Shown: positions 42,979 through 51,789 of the stretch, piece by piece
Layout of the letters: each line of letters begins with the position of its first letter
Numbering within the stretch: the first letter of the stretch is position 1
Assembly: GCA_003152695.1 (NCBI GenBank)
Contig: PMAT01000115.1
Location: 38,384-102,383 of the forward strand
Source: Acidobacteriaceae bacterium
GTDB lineage: Bacteria; Acidobacteriota; Terriglobia; Terriglobales; Acidobacteriaceae
DNA: 64,000 bases
Reading direction: 5' to 3'
Notes under the pieces: generated by a model
What the model was told of the DNA's origin: nothing
What the model saw: the letters and a program-made list of their open reading frames with translations, nothing else
Database searches by the model: none
Translations under genes and position numbers: made by a program

Positions 42979-44706
42979 GTGAAGAACAGGATCTTCCTGA
43001 AGTTGTATCTGGCGGCGCTGTTGATCATCGTCGCTTGCACCCTCACCATGGCGGTACTCCTGCGTCATGCCTGGGTGGGAATGCTGCGCGGCGAGATTGA
43101 GACCTCTTTACGGCAAAAGACCCTGATGTTTGCTTCCCGCGTCGCGGAAGCTCCTCCGGCGTCGCTCCCGCAAATTACCAGGCAGGCCGCCGTTGCCGCA
43201 GACGCGCGGGTGACCGTCATTGACTCCTCGGGGAAAGTGCTGGCCGACTCCGAGGCCAATCCCGACGAGATGGAGAACCATGCCACTCGGCCGGAGTTTA
43301 TCGCCGCCTTGCATGGCCAGGTGGGAAGTTCCACGCGCTTGAGCCACACCATTGGAGTGGAATTACTGTATGTAGCGGTCCCGGTTCCTGGCGGGGCCGT
43401 GCGCCTGGCTTATCCGCTATCAGCGATCCGGGAGGCAAATCGCCACATTGGGCGTGACCTGCTGGAAGCGGCGCTGGTCGCGGCCTTTATCGCGATGTTC
43501 CTTGCGATGGTGGCGACGTATTCCATCAGCCGCAGGCTGGTCCGCATCACCGACTTCGCCGAACGTATCGCCACGGGTGACCTTTCGGCGCGCATTCAGG
43601 AGGAGTCGACGGACGAAATTGCGCACGTCGCCTCGGCGCTCGATAAGACAGCGCGCAAGTTGGAGGACGGATTCCGCGCTCTTGAGAACAGCCGCCAGAC
43701 GCTGGAAGCTCTGCTGAACTCGATGCAGGAAGCTGTGATTGCGGTTGCGCCGGACGGACGCGTGCTGTGGGCCAACCAGCGCATGGAACGCCTGCTGCCC
43801 GGCGGACTGCGTTTGGGAGCGCCGCTGGTGCAATCGTTGCGTGACCCCGAGATCCTGACGGCGGTGCAATACGCGTTGGACAAGCGTGACGTGACCGTGG
43901 CGAATGCCGCCAAGATTTTCTCGGGGCGTGTGTTCGACGTTACCGCTGCGCCTATGCCCGGAGGCGGTGCGGTTGCCGTGCTCCATGATCAGACGGAAGT
44001 TGAGAGGGTGGAAAAAACCCGGCGCGATTTCATTGCCAACGTCTCGCATGAGCTGCGCACCCCGCTGACTTCCATTCAAGGTTATTCCGAAACTCTACTC
44101 GACAACCCCGATCTGGGAGAGGGCACGCGTGATTTTTTGGAGATTATCCGCAAGAATGCCATGCGCATGGCGCGCCTCACCGAGGACCTGCTGGTCCTGG
44201 CGCGGGTCGAGTCCGGGGAGCAGAAACTCAATCTCCAACCGGCCACGCCGCGCGAGTTGCTGGAGGATGCCGTCGAGACCTTTAAAGACCGGGCCGCCAG
44301 CCGTGGCATCGAGCTGTCGTTGATGAACACGGCAACTTCCACCGTCGCGGTCGATCGCGATGCCATTCATCAGGTGCTTTCTAACCTGATTGACAATGCG
44401 CTGAAGTACGGTGACGGCGGTGGGAAGGTCCTGGTGGGGGCGTGCGAGGCCGAGGACGGTGTGCAATTTTACGTTCGTGATTTCGGTTCCGGCATCTCCA
44501 GCGAACATCTGCCCCGGCTGTTTGAGCGCTTCTACCGGGTGGACAAAGCGCGTTCGCACGAATCGGGAGGCACCGGTCTGGGCTTGGCCATCGCGAAGCA
44601 TGTTGTGCGCGCCCACTCCGGAACGATTCATGTGGAGAGTGAACTGAATCACGGTTCCACGTTTTACTTCACCTTGCCTCGTCAGCCTGCGCCGGTGAGC
44701 GCGTAG
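42979..44706 (+). CDS. phoR: PhoR-like sensor histidine kinase
   Basis: A 575-aa kinase. TM1 (LYLAALLIIVACTLTMAVLL), an extracytoplasmic domain (about 35-160), TM2 (about 163-183), HAMP (about 185-240), a PAS-like domain (about 255-340), HisKA with the phosphorylated His in NVSHELRTPLTSIQGY (about 355), and HATPase with DNALKYGDGG, DFGSGIS and GGTGLGLAIAKHVV. The large periplasmic domain is longer than in E. coli PhoR. The start is GTG. It is paired with phoB and would set its phosphorylation under PhoU/Pst control. Confidence 0.93.
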   Translation: MKNRIFLKLYLAALLIIVACTLTMAVLLRHAWVGMLRGEIETSLRQKTLMFASRVAEAPPASLPQITRQAAVAADARVTVIDSSGKVLADSEANPDEMENHATRPEFIAALHGQVGSSTRLSHTIGVELLYVAVPVPGGAVRLAYPLSAIREANRHIGRDLLEAALVAAFIAMFLAMVATYSISRRLVRITDFAERIATGDLSARIQEESTDEIAHVASALDKTARKLEDGFRALENSRQTLEALLNSMQEAVIAVAPDGRVLWANQRMERLLPGGLRLGAPLVQSLRDPEILTAVQYALDKRDVTVANAAKIFSGRVFDVTAAPMPGGGAVAVLHDQTEVERVEKTRRDFIANVSHELRTPLTSIQGYSETLLDNPDLGEGTRDFLEIIRKNAMRMARLTEDLLVLARVESGEQKLNLQPATPRELLEDAVETFKDRAASRGIELSLMNTATSTVAVDRDAIHQVLSNLIDNALKYGDGGGKVLVGACEAEDGVQFYVRDFGSGISSEHLPRLFERFYRVDKARSHESGGTGLGLAIAKHVVRAHSGTIHVESELNHGSTFYFTLPRQPAPVSA

Positions 44707-44744
44707 AGGGGCACGGCTTCAGCCGCGCCATAAGCCGGCTTTTG

Positions 44745-44934
44745 GTGGGAGCCCCCGCATTTATGCGGGGGAAGGAGCGCTTTAGCGCTCCGGCAAAGAG
44801 TTCGGCCTTGACACGCGCTTTAGCGCTGGGAATCCCGGAATCACAGAACCCCAGGGCTAAAGCGCATTTCAAAATCGACTCCTTTTCCGCTGGACTAAAG
44901 TCCAGCCCCCCTGCTAAAGCAGGGGGCTTCCACC
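44745..44934. repeat. Multi-hairpin intergenic repeat B, copy 2
   Basis: A 190-bp copy of the element at 17831-18012, with the same order of palindromes: CCCCGCATTTATGCGGGG, GGAGCGCTTTAGCGCTCC, CGCGCTTTAGCGC, GGGGCTAAAGC, GGACTAAAGTCC, CCTGCTAAAGCAGG. Loop bases change from TTCA/TGAA in copy 1 to TTTA/TAAA here while the stems stay paired. A related hairpin (GGCACGGCTTCAGCCGCGCC) precedes it at 44710. It sits between phoR and the Pho box of the first phoU. Confidence 0.8.
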
Positions 44935-44949
44935 TACGCCTGCCTGTGA

Positions 44950-44993
44950 ATTCAAGCGAACTTCATGGGGCTTTCATCAAGAATTCACAATCG
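44950..44993 (+). promoter_or_regulatory. Pho box upstream of the first phoU (four units)
   Basis: TTCA occurs at 44951, 44962, 44973 and 44984, an exact 11-bp period: ATTCAAGCGAA, CTTCATGGGGC, TTTCATCAAGA, ATTCACAATCG. This is the layout of PhoB sites. TATTCT (44999-45004) a few bases downstream may be the -10. The gene starts about 105 bp from the box. Confidence 0.7.
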
Positions 44994-45098
44994 CTACTTA
45001 TTCTGCACTGCATAGCTCGCACATTCACCCGCTGACGGCTGCAGGTATCGGGTCGGGGCGGACGTATCGGTTCGGGTGTAGCATCGAAATGTTCCACC

Positions 45099-45827
45099 AT
45101 GAGTTCAACAGAATTGGTCTCGCCCAGCCCGGATACCATCTGCGCAGAGTTGCGGGAACAGACCCTGCAGGCTTGTCGTGTGGCCCGCATCGCAGCCGGC
45201 ATTGTCGCCGAAGGGATCGCCACCGGCGTACCTTCCCTGTCGGATGGGGTTCGCGAGCGCGAGAAGGAACTGGACACGCTCGATCGTCTCATTGATCAGG
45301 GCGTGACCTCGATCATCACCAAGGTGGACGAGGAACATGCGCGCGAACTGCTGGCCTGCCTTAAATTCATTATTGACCTGGAGCGCATCGGCGATCTCCT
45401 GCTGAACTGCAGCAATCGCGCCGCCGCCGTGGGCAGCCGCATCGAGCTGCAGGACATCCGCGATCTCACCGTTATGGCCTCGCGGCTGGAGAAAATGCTC
45501 GGCGATGTGCATGATGCTTTCCGGGAACGCGATCTCAATCGCGCGCTGGCGGTGTTGCGCTCCGACGCGGAACTGGATCGCCTGCGCAACCTGGTTTTTC
45601 TTCGCCACATTGAAAACCACGATGGCGCTCCCCGCCAGGAGAGCTTCCACGTGCTATTCATGACGCAGTCGCTGGAGCGGGCCGGCGACCATGCCAAAAA
45701 TCTGGCGGAGGAAGTTTGCCATCTGGTCAGCGGACACAGCGTCCGCCACGTCTTACGCTCCTACGACAAGCCCATGGAGCAGATGTTCATCGAAGACCTG
45801 AAGCGGCGTCAGGGGAGCGCGAAGTAA
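45099..45827 (+). CDS. phoU: PhoU-domain protein, first copy
   Basis: A 242-aa helical protein with two PhoU repeats. Motifs: ERIGDLLLNCSNRAAAVGSR (about 95) and SLERAGDHAKNLAEEVCHLV (about 190), the metal-binding E/DxxD-type segments of each three-helix bundle. PhoU connects Pst transport to the PhoR kinase. This copy is separate from the pst operon and has its own four-unit Pho box. Sequence differs clearly from the second PhoU at 49817. Its role may be regulatory rather than tied to the transporter. Confidence 0.9.
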   Translation: MSSTELVSPSPDTICAELREQTLQACRVARIAAGIVAEGIATGVPSLSDGVREREKELDTLDRLIDQGVTSIITKVDEEHARELLACLKFIIDLERIGDLLLNCSNRAAAVGSRIELQDIRDLTVMASRLEKMLGDVHDAFRERDLNRALAVLRSDAELDRLRNLVFLRHIENHDGAPRQESFHVLFMTQSLERAGDHAKNLAEEVCHLVSGHSVRHVLRSYDKPMEQMFIEDLKRRQGSAK

Positions 45828-45905
45828 GGCACTGGAGCCAGGTCCTGGTCGCCGAAGTGCTGAACGCCATGGAACGCCGGCACTGGGACTGACCACCAGG
45901 GAGAG

Positions 45906-45949
45906 GTTCATGCGAAATTCACCCCCATGTAACGGAGTTGTAACAATCC
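45906..45949 (+). promoter_or_regulatory. Pho box upstream of pstS (four units)
   Basis: Four 11-bp units: GTTCATGCGAA, ATTCACCCCCA, TGTAACGGAGT, TGTAACAATCC, starting at 45906, 45917, 45928 and 45939. The spacing is exact. The GTG of pstS is 53 bp downstream, with AGGAGGA before it. Confidence 0.72.
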
Positions 45950-46002
45950 GAAGGTAAAACCAACTAGGTACTCATCTCTGGCCAATCTCAGGAGGAAACT
46001 AC

Positions 46003-47013
46003 GTGATTCGCTCTCTCAGGGTGCTCCTCTGCATCGCTGTATTGGTGAGCTGCGCTTTTGCGCAGACGAGACTTAATGGGGCTGGCGCCACCTTTCCCTA
46101 CCCCATCTATTCCAAGTGGTTTAACGAGTATCACAACCAGCATTCGGACATCGAGATCAATTACCAGTCGATCGGCAGCGGCGGCGGCATACGCCAGGTC
46201 CAGGCCGGGACCGTGGATTTCGGCGCCAGCGATGGCCCTATGACCGATCAGCAGATCGCCGAATCCAAGGTCAAAGTGCTGCACGTTCCGACCGTCCTCG
46301 GTTCGGTCGTGCCTGCCTACAACATTCCCGGAGTCAGTGGCGAGGTGAAGTTTACTCCCGACGCCCTGGCCGGAATCTTCCTGGGCAAGATTACCAAGTG
46401 GAATGACAAGGCGATCACGTCAGCGAATCCAGGGGTGAATTTTCCCGACCAGAGCATTACGGTTGCGCACCGCTCCGATGGCAGCGGTACCACGTACATC
46501 TTTACCGATTACCTTTCAAAAGTTAGCCCCGATTGGAAGAACAATGTCGGCAAAGGCACCTCGGTGAAGTGGCCGGTAGGAATCGGCGGCAAAGGAAACG
46601 AAGGCGTGGCCGGTTCCATACGCCAGTTGCCCGGCTCCATCGGCTACATCGAACTGATTTACGCGCTGCAGAACAAGATTCCGTTCGGCAGCGTGCAGAA
46701 CTCCTCGAAGAATTTCATCAAGGCCAGCCTGGAATCAACGACGGCGGCCGCGGTGGGAGTGAAGATGCCGGCCGACTTCCGGGTGTCGATCACCAATCCT
46801 CCCGGCAAGGATGCTTATCCGATTGCCAGCTTCACCTGGCTGCTGATTCCGACCAGTCCCACGGATGCCACCAAGGGAAAGGTGCTGAAGGACTATCTCT
46901 TCTGGATGCTGGACAAGGGCCAAACCATGACGCAGGCGCTTTCTTACGCTCCTCTGCCCGCGCAAGTGGTGGAGATGGAAAAGGCCGCCATCACCAAGCA
47001 GGTCAAGCCGTGA
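46003..47013 (+). CDS. pstS: Phosphate ABC transporter, substrate-binding protein
   Basis: A 336-aa periplasmic protein that binds phosphate for the Pst importer. A GTG start with AGGAGGA, a signal peptide (VLLCIAVLVSCAFAQ), then LNGAGATFPYPIYSKWF, the phosphate-binding QSIGSGGGIRQVQAGTVDFG and SDGPMTD, VAHRSDGSGTTYIFTDYLS with the Ser/Asp phosphate ligands, and GSIGYIELIYA. The family is well matched. It has a Pho box upstream and a terminator-like hairpin right after its stop, before pstC. Confidence 0.96.
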   Translation: MIRSLRVLLCIAVLVSCAFAQTRLNGAGATFPYPIYSKWFNEYHNQHSDIEINYQSIGSGGGIRQVQAGTVDFGASDGPMTDQQIAESKVKVLHVPTVLGSVVPAYNIPGVSGEVKFTPDALAGIFLGKITKWNDKAITSANPGVNFPDQSITVAHRSDGSGTTYIFTDYLSKVSPDWKNNVGKGTSVKWPVGIGGKGNEGVAGSIRQLPGSIGYIELIYALQNKIPFGSVQNSSKNFIKASLESTTAAAVGVKMPADFRVSITNPPGKDAYPIASFTWLLIPTSPTDATKGKVLKDYLFWMLDKGQTMTQALSYAPLPAQVVEMEKAAITKQVKP

Positions 47014-47038
47014 GCGCTTGATCTACCGGATACCAACG

Positions 47039-47070
47039 CGCCAACTCCCCCCAGCGGGAGTTGGCGTTCT
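47039..47070 (+). terminator. Hairpin between pstS and pstC
   Basis: CGCCAACTCCC (47039-47049) pairs perfectly with GGGAGTTGGCG (47056-47066) over CCCAGC, followed by TTCT. An 11-bp GC-rich stem directly after pstS would partly stop transcription or protect the pstS message, raising PstS over the membrane subunits. Confidence 0.65.
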
Positions 47071-47084
47071 CGCAAGCGCAGCCT

Positions 47085-47106
47085 TGTAATGCTCCTGTAA
47101 CACATG
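47085..47106 (+). promoter_or_regulatory. Pho-box half site at the pstC start
   Basis: TGTAATGCTCC (47085) and TGTAACACATG (47096) are two units at the 11-bp period. They lie after the pstS hairpin and overlap the first ATG of pstC, which suggests a second Pho-controlled start for pstCAB and perhaps a translation start further downstream. Confidence 0.45.
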
Positions 47107-48177
47107 TCTGATAGCGTGGACCCGATGAATCCGACCGAACCGCTGGGACAGCTCCCGAAGCCCGCGACCGCGATTCCTTCCATGGCGCAGGTGAGCAAGG
47201 AGCGGAAGACGGCAGCCTCCACCGTCCTGCAGAAGATTCGCACCAGCCATCCGCGCGCCAGCCGCATTCCGGATTCTGTGTTTGCCGTGATTATTCTGCT
47301 CAGCGCGATTTCCGTGTTTGCCATTGTGGTGCTGGTGGCGTGGGAGTTGATCGACAAGTCGCGCTTGTCGCTCCATCAGTTCGGGATCGGCTTCTTCTAC
47401 GGACACGACTGGGACCCGGTGGCGGGCAGTTTCGGCGCCATGCCGTTCATCTACGGCACGCTGGTCTCATCGTTCCTGGCCCTGCTGATGGCGGTGCCGC
47501 TGTCGATTGGGGTGGCCGTGTATGTCACCGAGATGTGCCCGCAGCGGCTGCGCGCCATCATCTCGTTTCTGGTGGAATTGCTGGCGGCGATTCCCAGCGT
47601 GATCTATGGCTTGTGGGGAATCTTCGTGCTCGCGCCGTTGCTACGCGAATACGTCGAGCCATTTCTGGCGCGGACCCTGGGCTGGACTGGACTGTTCACC
47701 GGCCCCATGTACGGCTTGGGTATGCTGGCCGCTGGCATCATCATGGCGATCATGGTGGTGCCGGTGATTGCCTCGATTACGCGCGAGGTGATGACGGCGG
47801 TCCCGCAAAACCAGCGTGAAGCCGTGCTGGCGCTGGGCGCCACCCGTTGGGAAATGATCCGCATGGGCGTTCTGCGCAATGCGCGCATCGGCATTGTGGG
47901 CGGCGTCATCCTCGGACTGGGCCGCGCCCTGGGCGAAACCATGGCCGTCACCATGGTGATCGGCAACCGTCCCGAGATCGCGAAGTCGCTGTTCGCGCCC
48001 GGCTACACCATGGCCAGCGTCATTGCCAACGAATTCACCGAGGCCACCGGCGATTTGTACCTGAGCGCGCTGGTCGAGATCGGGCTGGCGCTGTTTATCG
48101 TGACTCTGATCGTCAACGCCCTGGCCCGGCTGCTGGTGTGGAGCATCACCGGCGGGACTGCGAGGGTGCGTGCCTAA
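47104..48177 (+). CDS. pstC: Phosphate ABC transporter, permease PstC
   Basis: A 357-aa inner-membrane subunit. TM1 is FAVIILLSAISVFAIVVLVAW, and five more helices follow. The MetI-type permease signature is present (VPQNQREAVLALGATRWEMI, then the EAA-like loop). GLWGIFVLAPLLREYVEP follows the typical PstC periplasmic segment. The N-terminus is 50 residues longer than usual; ATGs at 47125 and 47182 would give shorter, more typical forms and would clear the Pho-box half site at 47085-47106. pstA follows with a one-base gap. Confidence 0.94.
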   Translation: MSDSVDPMNPTEPLGQLPKPATAIPSMAQVSKERKTAASTVLQKIRTSHPRASRIPDSVFAVIILLSAISVFAIVVLVAWELIDKSRLSLHQFGIGFFYGHDWDPVAGSFGAMPFIYGTLVSSFLALLMAVPLSIGVAVYVTEMCPQRLRAIISFLVELLAAIPSVIYGLWGIFVLAPLLREYVEPFLARTLGWTGLFTGPMYGLGMLAAGIIMAIMVVPVIASITREVMTAVPQNQREAVLALGATRWEMIRMGVLRNARIGIVGGVILGLGRALGETMAVTMVIGNRPEIAKSLFAPGYTMASVIANEFTEATGDLYLSALVEIGLALFIVTLIVNALARLLVWSITGGTARVRA

Positions 48178-48178
48178 T

Positions 48179-49048
48179 ATGTCCGCACCGTCAGCGCCGC
48201 AGCAGGTCGGCCTGATACGGCGTTTTACCAACGCAGGCGCGACCACCTTCGCGGTGGCGGCCGCCATCCTGGTGCTGGTTCCGCTGCTGGCCATCTTCGC
48301 TTACCTGGTCATCAAGGGAATCGGCTCCGTCAATTGGGCTTTTCTTACGCAGACGCCGAAACCGCCGGGCGAAGTGGGCGGCGGCATGGCCAATGCCATC
48401 GTTGGCACCGGAATCATCCTTGCCGTGGCCAGCGTCATCGGGGTGCCCTTGGGTATCGGCTCGGGCATTTACCTGGCGGAATATGGCCGCAATCGCTTTG
48501 GCGACCTGGTGCGATTTACCGCCGACGTGCTGAATGGCGTACCGTCGATCGTTATCGGCATTGCCGCCTATTCGCTGGTGGTCGTCCCGCAGAAGCACTT
48601 CTCGGCATTTTCCGGTGGCGTGGCCCTGGGAATCATGATGATCCCCACGGTCGCGCGCGCCACCGAAGAAATGCTGCTGATGGTGCCCAACGTGATCCGT
48701 GAAGCGGCCTATGGACTGGGCATTCCCAAGTGGCGCACCACCCTCTCCATCTCGCTGCGCACCGCTTCCGCTGGAGTGATCACCGGCTGTATGCTGGCAT
48801 TTGCCCGGGTGGCGGGAGAAACGGCCCCCCTACTGTTCACCGCTTTTGGAAATCAGTTTTGGAACCTGAAATTGAATCAGCCCACTGCGGCGCTCTCGTT
48901 GCAGGTTTTTACCTATGCCATTTCGCCCTATGACGATTGGCACAAGCAGGCGTGGGCCGGAGCGCTGATCCTGATCGTTTTGATCGTGGGCGCAGTTGCG
49001 GCAGTCCGCATCACCACCAGCCGCGGAATGTTGAAGGGGGGATCGTAA
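48179..49048 (+). CDS. pstA: Phosphate ABC transporter, permease PstA
   Basis: A 289-aa inner-membrane partner of PstC with six helices ([20 protein letters not shown] first). Recognisable parts are [60 protein letters not shown] and the permease loop [20 protein letters not shown]. The ATG at 48179 follows the pstC TAA by one base; a GTG at 48170 overlaps pstC. pstB starts seven bases after its stop. Confidence 0.95.
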   Translation: MSAPSAPQQVGLIRRFTNAGATTFAVAAAILVLVPLLAIFAYLVIKGIGSVNWAFLTQTPKPPGEVGGGMANAIVGTGIILAVASVIGVPLGIGSGIYLAEYGRNRFGDLVRFTADVLNGVPSIVIGIAAYSLVVVPQKHFSAFSGGVALGIMMIPTVARATEEMLLMVPNVIREAAYGLGIPKWRTTLSISLRTASAGVITGCMLAFARVAGETAPLLFTAFGNQFWNLKLNQPTAALSLQVFTYAISPYDDWHKQAWAGALILIVLIVGAVAAVRITTSRGMLKGGS

Positions 49049-49055
49049 GGCTCCT

Positions 49056-49817
49056 ATGGGCGTCGGAATCGAAGTGCGTGGACTGAATGCCTGGTATGGC
49101 AAGAACCAGTCGCTGAACTCCATCGACATGACGGTGGCTGCCAACCACGTGACCGCGGTCATCGGCCCCTCGGGATGTGGCAAGAGCACCTACGTGCGCT
49201 GCCTCAATCGCATGCACGAGACCATTCCGGAGGCCCGCGCCGAAGGCTCGGTCAAGGTCGGCGAGATGGATGTTTACGGCAGCGGCTCCGATCCGGTCGA
49301 GGTGCGGCGGCGCATTGGCATGGTCTTCCAGAAGCCGAATCCGTTTCCCACCATGTCAATCTACGATAATGTTGCGGCCGGCCTGAAGCTGAACGGCTTC
49401 CGCAACCGCAAGCAGATGGACGAACTGGTCGAGCGTTCGCTGAAACTGGCGGCTTTGTGGGAAGAAGTGAAGGACTCTTTGCACAAGAAGTCAGGGGCGA
49501 GCCTGTCGGGCGGGCAACAGCAACGGCTGTGCATCGCGCGCGCCCTGGCGGTCGAGCCCGAAGTGCTGTTGATGGACGAGCCGGCCTCGGCCTTGGATCC
49601 CATCTCGACCAGTAAAATCGAAGAACTCATATTTCAGTTGAAGCAGCACTATACCGTGGTCATCGTGACCCATAATATGCAGCAGGCCGCGCGTGTGGCC
49701 GAGTTTACCGGCTTTTTCCTCATGGGCAGTCTCATCGAGTACGACAAGACGGAAAAGATCTTTACCACCCCCGCCGACAAGCGGACGGAAGACTACATTA
49801 CAGGCAGGTTTGGATAA
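49056..49817 (+). CDS. pstB: Phosphate ABC transporter, ATP-binding protein
   Basis: A 253-aa ATPase. Walker [20 protein letters not shown] (about 37-55) is followed by the PstB-typical [18 protein letters not shown], the ABC signature [15 protein letters not shown] (about 150) and Walker [17 protein letters not shown], then a switch His in [11 protein letters not shown]. The end [18 protein letters not shown] is the usual PstB C-terminus. Its TAA overlaps the ATG of the second phoU (TAATG). Confidence 0.97.
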   Translation: MGVGIEVRGLNAWYGKNQSLNSIDMTVAANHVTAVIGPSGCGKSTYVRCLNRMHETIPEARAEGSVKVGEMDVYGSGSDPVEVRRRIGMVFQKPNPFPTMSIYDNVAAGLKLNGFRNRKQMDELVERSLKLAALWEEVKDSLHKKSGASLSGGQQQRLCIARALAVEPEVLLMDEPASALDPISTSKIEELIFQLKQHYTVVIVTHNMQQAARVAEFTGFFLMGSLIEYDKTEKIFTTPADKRTEDYITGRFG

Positions 49818-50485
49818 TGCGCAGCCGCTTTCAGCAGGGACTGGACGAACTGAAAGAGAAACTGTTGCGGATGGGAGGCCTTGCCGAGCAGGCCATCGAT
49901 CGCGCAACCGAAGCCTACCGCACCCGCGACAGCAAGTATTGCCAGATGGTGCTGGCCGGGGAGAGCGCGATCAACGACGCCGAACGCGAGATCGATGAAC
50001 TCTCGCTCGACCTGCTGGCCATGCAGCAGCCTATGGCGGTCGATCTGCGCTTTATCCTGGCGGTGCTGAAGATCAACGCCGACTTGGAGCGCGTGGGCGA
50101 CCAGGCAGTGAACATTGCGCAACGGGTGCTCGACCTGATCAGCGAACCCGAGGTGCAGTTGCCCGTGGATATTCCGCGCATGGCCGACAGCGTCAGCACC
50201 ATGGTGCAACGCGCGCTCGAAGCCTTCCTCGATGGCAAAGCCGAGGTGGCCGAGGCGGTTCTCCAGATGGATGGCATCGTCGACCGCATGAAAGATGAAG
50301 CCTTCATTGTGCTGGTCCAGAAAATGCAAAACGAACCCGCGGTGACCCGCCCGGCGCTTAACGTACTGCTCATCTCGCGCAATCTGGAGCGCATCGCCGA
50401 CCACGCCACCAATATCGCCGAAGACGTGATTTTCTGGGTGCGCGGCGCCGACGTGCGCCATGGCGGCGCTCACTACCGGCAGTAA
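49817..50485 (+). CDS. phoU: PhoU, second copy, coupled to pstB
   Basis: A 222-aa classical PhoU. It begins [20 protein letters not shown] and has the paired motifs INADLERVGDQAVNIAQRVL (about 90) and ISRNLERIADHATNIAEDVIF (about 190). The start overlaps the pstB stop by one base, the gene order pstSCAB-phoU of many bacteria. This is the copy expected to dampen PhoR through the transporter. A separate PhoU lies 4 kb upstream. Confidence 0.95.
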   Translation: MRSRFQQGLDELKEKLLRMGGLAEQAIDRATEAYRTRDSKYCQMVLAGESAINDAEREIDELSLDLLAMQQPMAVDLRFILAVLKINADLERVGDQAVNIAQRVLDLISEPEVQLPVDIPRMADSVSTMVQRALEAFLDGKAEVAEAVLQMDGIVDRMKDEAFIVLVQKMQNEPAVTRPALNVLLISRNLERIADHATNIAEDVIFWVRGADVRHGGAHYRQ

Positions 50486-50602
50486 ATCCCATTGCGATGG
50501 TTGACATCACAGTCCACATTCGCGATATTGAGCTAACAGAGGCCAGCCTGCATCTAAGTAAGCGGGCCATCTGTCAGATCGAGACTGCCGGAAGGGAAGC
50601 CA

Positions 50603-50986
50603 ATGAAGAAGACGCTGGGCACGGCCGTGTTTCTACTGCTTGCACTGAATTGTTTTGCCTGGCAACTGCAATTCCCTTTGGGGGGATCGGGATCTCCAGA
50701 CGCCGAGCGTAAGCCCACTCGCGTCACCACGCGCACTCTTACCGGCGTCGTGCTCAGCAAGAGCGACACTCCCGTGAGCAACGCCGTGGTTTATCTGAAG
50801 AACATGAAGTCGCTGGCAGTGAAAACCGTTATTGCCGGCAACGACGGCGCCTATCGCTTCCCTGAGCTCTCGCCCAATGTGGATTATGAGATCTATGCGC
50901 AGCGCGAGGGCAAAAAGAGCGACACGAAAACCTTGAGCCAGTTCGACGACCGGCAGAAGGCCAACATCATTTTGCGAATCAAGTAG
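50603..50986 (+). CDS. Small exported carboxypeptidase-regulatory-like protein
   Basis: A 127-aa protein with a signal peptide (GTAVFLLLALNCFAWQ) and one Ig-like CarboxypepD_reg domain (about 42-125): TRTLTGVVLSKSDTPVSNAV, VYLKNMKSLAVKTVIAGNDG, AYRFPELSPNVDYEIYAQREG. In Acidobacteria such domains occur in surface proteins and TonB-dependent receptors; here the domain stands alone. It lies 117 bp after the second phoU and is not obviously part of the pst operon. Confidence 0.8.
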   Translation: MKKTLGTAVFLLLALNCFAWQLQFPLGGSGSPDAERKPTRVTTRTLTGVVLSKSDTPVSNAVVYLKNMKSLAVKTVIAGNDGAYRFPELSPNVDYEIYAQREGKKSDTKTLSQFDDRQKANIILRIK

Positions 50987-51036
50987 CGGGAAGCTGTTAC
51001 GGAACGGGCTTTTCGCCCTTCGCTCTTCTTTTCGGC

Positions 51037-51777
51037 TTAGGATGAGGAACGAGTGGGTTCCAACTCGCGCAGGCGGCGTACCGTCTCCGCGACATCGCCG
51101 TTCTGAAACAATCGAATCCCCGCGACCCCGGCGGCGCCTGCGGCGAGGCACGCTTCGGCGTTCGCCAGAGTGACTCCCCCCAGCGCCAATATCGCAAAGC
51201 GTTGCGACACTGGTTTTGCGTTGTTCAGAGACGCCGATCCGCACGCGGCGCACAGCACGTCGATCCCGATCCCTAGTACACCGGTGTGTGCCTTCTCGAA
51301 AATCGGTGCCAAGACCGCGAAGTTTGCTCCCTGATCAGCGGCGGCACGCACCTCTTCGATCGTGTGGGCTGAGACCGCAATCACCGGCGCGCGATCGCTG
51401 GCTTGCATCCACAGCGCGCGAACCTCTGGGACGTCCAGCTCGCTTGCGGGAAGGTGCACGCCGTCGGCCCCGGCCGCGAGCGCAACGTCGGTGCGCCCGT
51501 TGATCAGCAGCTTTGCCGTCGCGGAATGATCTCGGACCACTTGCACCGCCTCGCGCGCCAGCCGTTCCACATCGCGCGCCGCCAGATCCTTCTCGCGAAG
51601 CTGAATGTAGTCAACGCCGGCGCGCGCCGCCTCGCCGATCCTGACGAGTAATCGGCTGCGCTGCTGCGCGTCCGTTCCGGCAAGGCCCTTGCGGTCCGTG
51701 ATGTAGTAGAGCAGCATCGCCGCAGTGATTGTATTCCGCTGAGCGCGAGGCGCAGAATTCGAGCCAAGCTGTTCCAT
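51037..51777 (-). CDS. Thiamine phosphate synthase-like protein (ThiE/TenI)
   Basis: A 246-aa TIM barrel. Family marks: LYYITDRKGL, GVDYIQLREKDLAARD, LINGRTDVALAAGADGVHLP, VIAVSAHTIEEVRAA, FAVLAPIFEKAHTGVLGIGI, and the phosphate-binding end VTLANAEACLAAGAAGVAGI. It would couple the thiazole and pyrimidine halves of thiamine, but TenI-type relatives lack this activity and no thi gene is adjacent. The start is uncertain (51777 or 51717); it faces pgeF head to head, only 12 bp apart. Confidence 0.88.
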   Translation of the reverse strand: MEQLGSNSAPRAQRNTITAAMLLYYITDRKGLAGTDAQQRSRLLVRIGEAARAGVDYIQLREKDLAARDVERLAREAVQVVRDHSATAKLLINGRTDVALAAGADGVHLPASELDVPEVRALWMQASDRAPVIAVSAHTIEEVRAAADQGANFAVLAPIFEKAHTGVLGIGIDVLCAACGSASLNNAKPVSQRFAILALGGVTLANAEACLAAGAAGVAGIRLFQNGDVAETVRRLRELEPTRSSS

Positions 51778-51789
51778 TAGAATAGAGGC

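Noticed and set aside
45828-46002. Possible small gene between the first phoU and pstS
   Set aside because: The stretch is the Pho-box promoter region; no frame with a start and Shine-Dalgarno was found.
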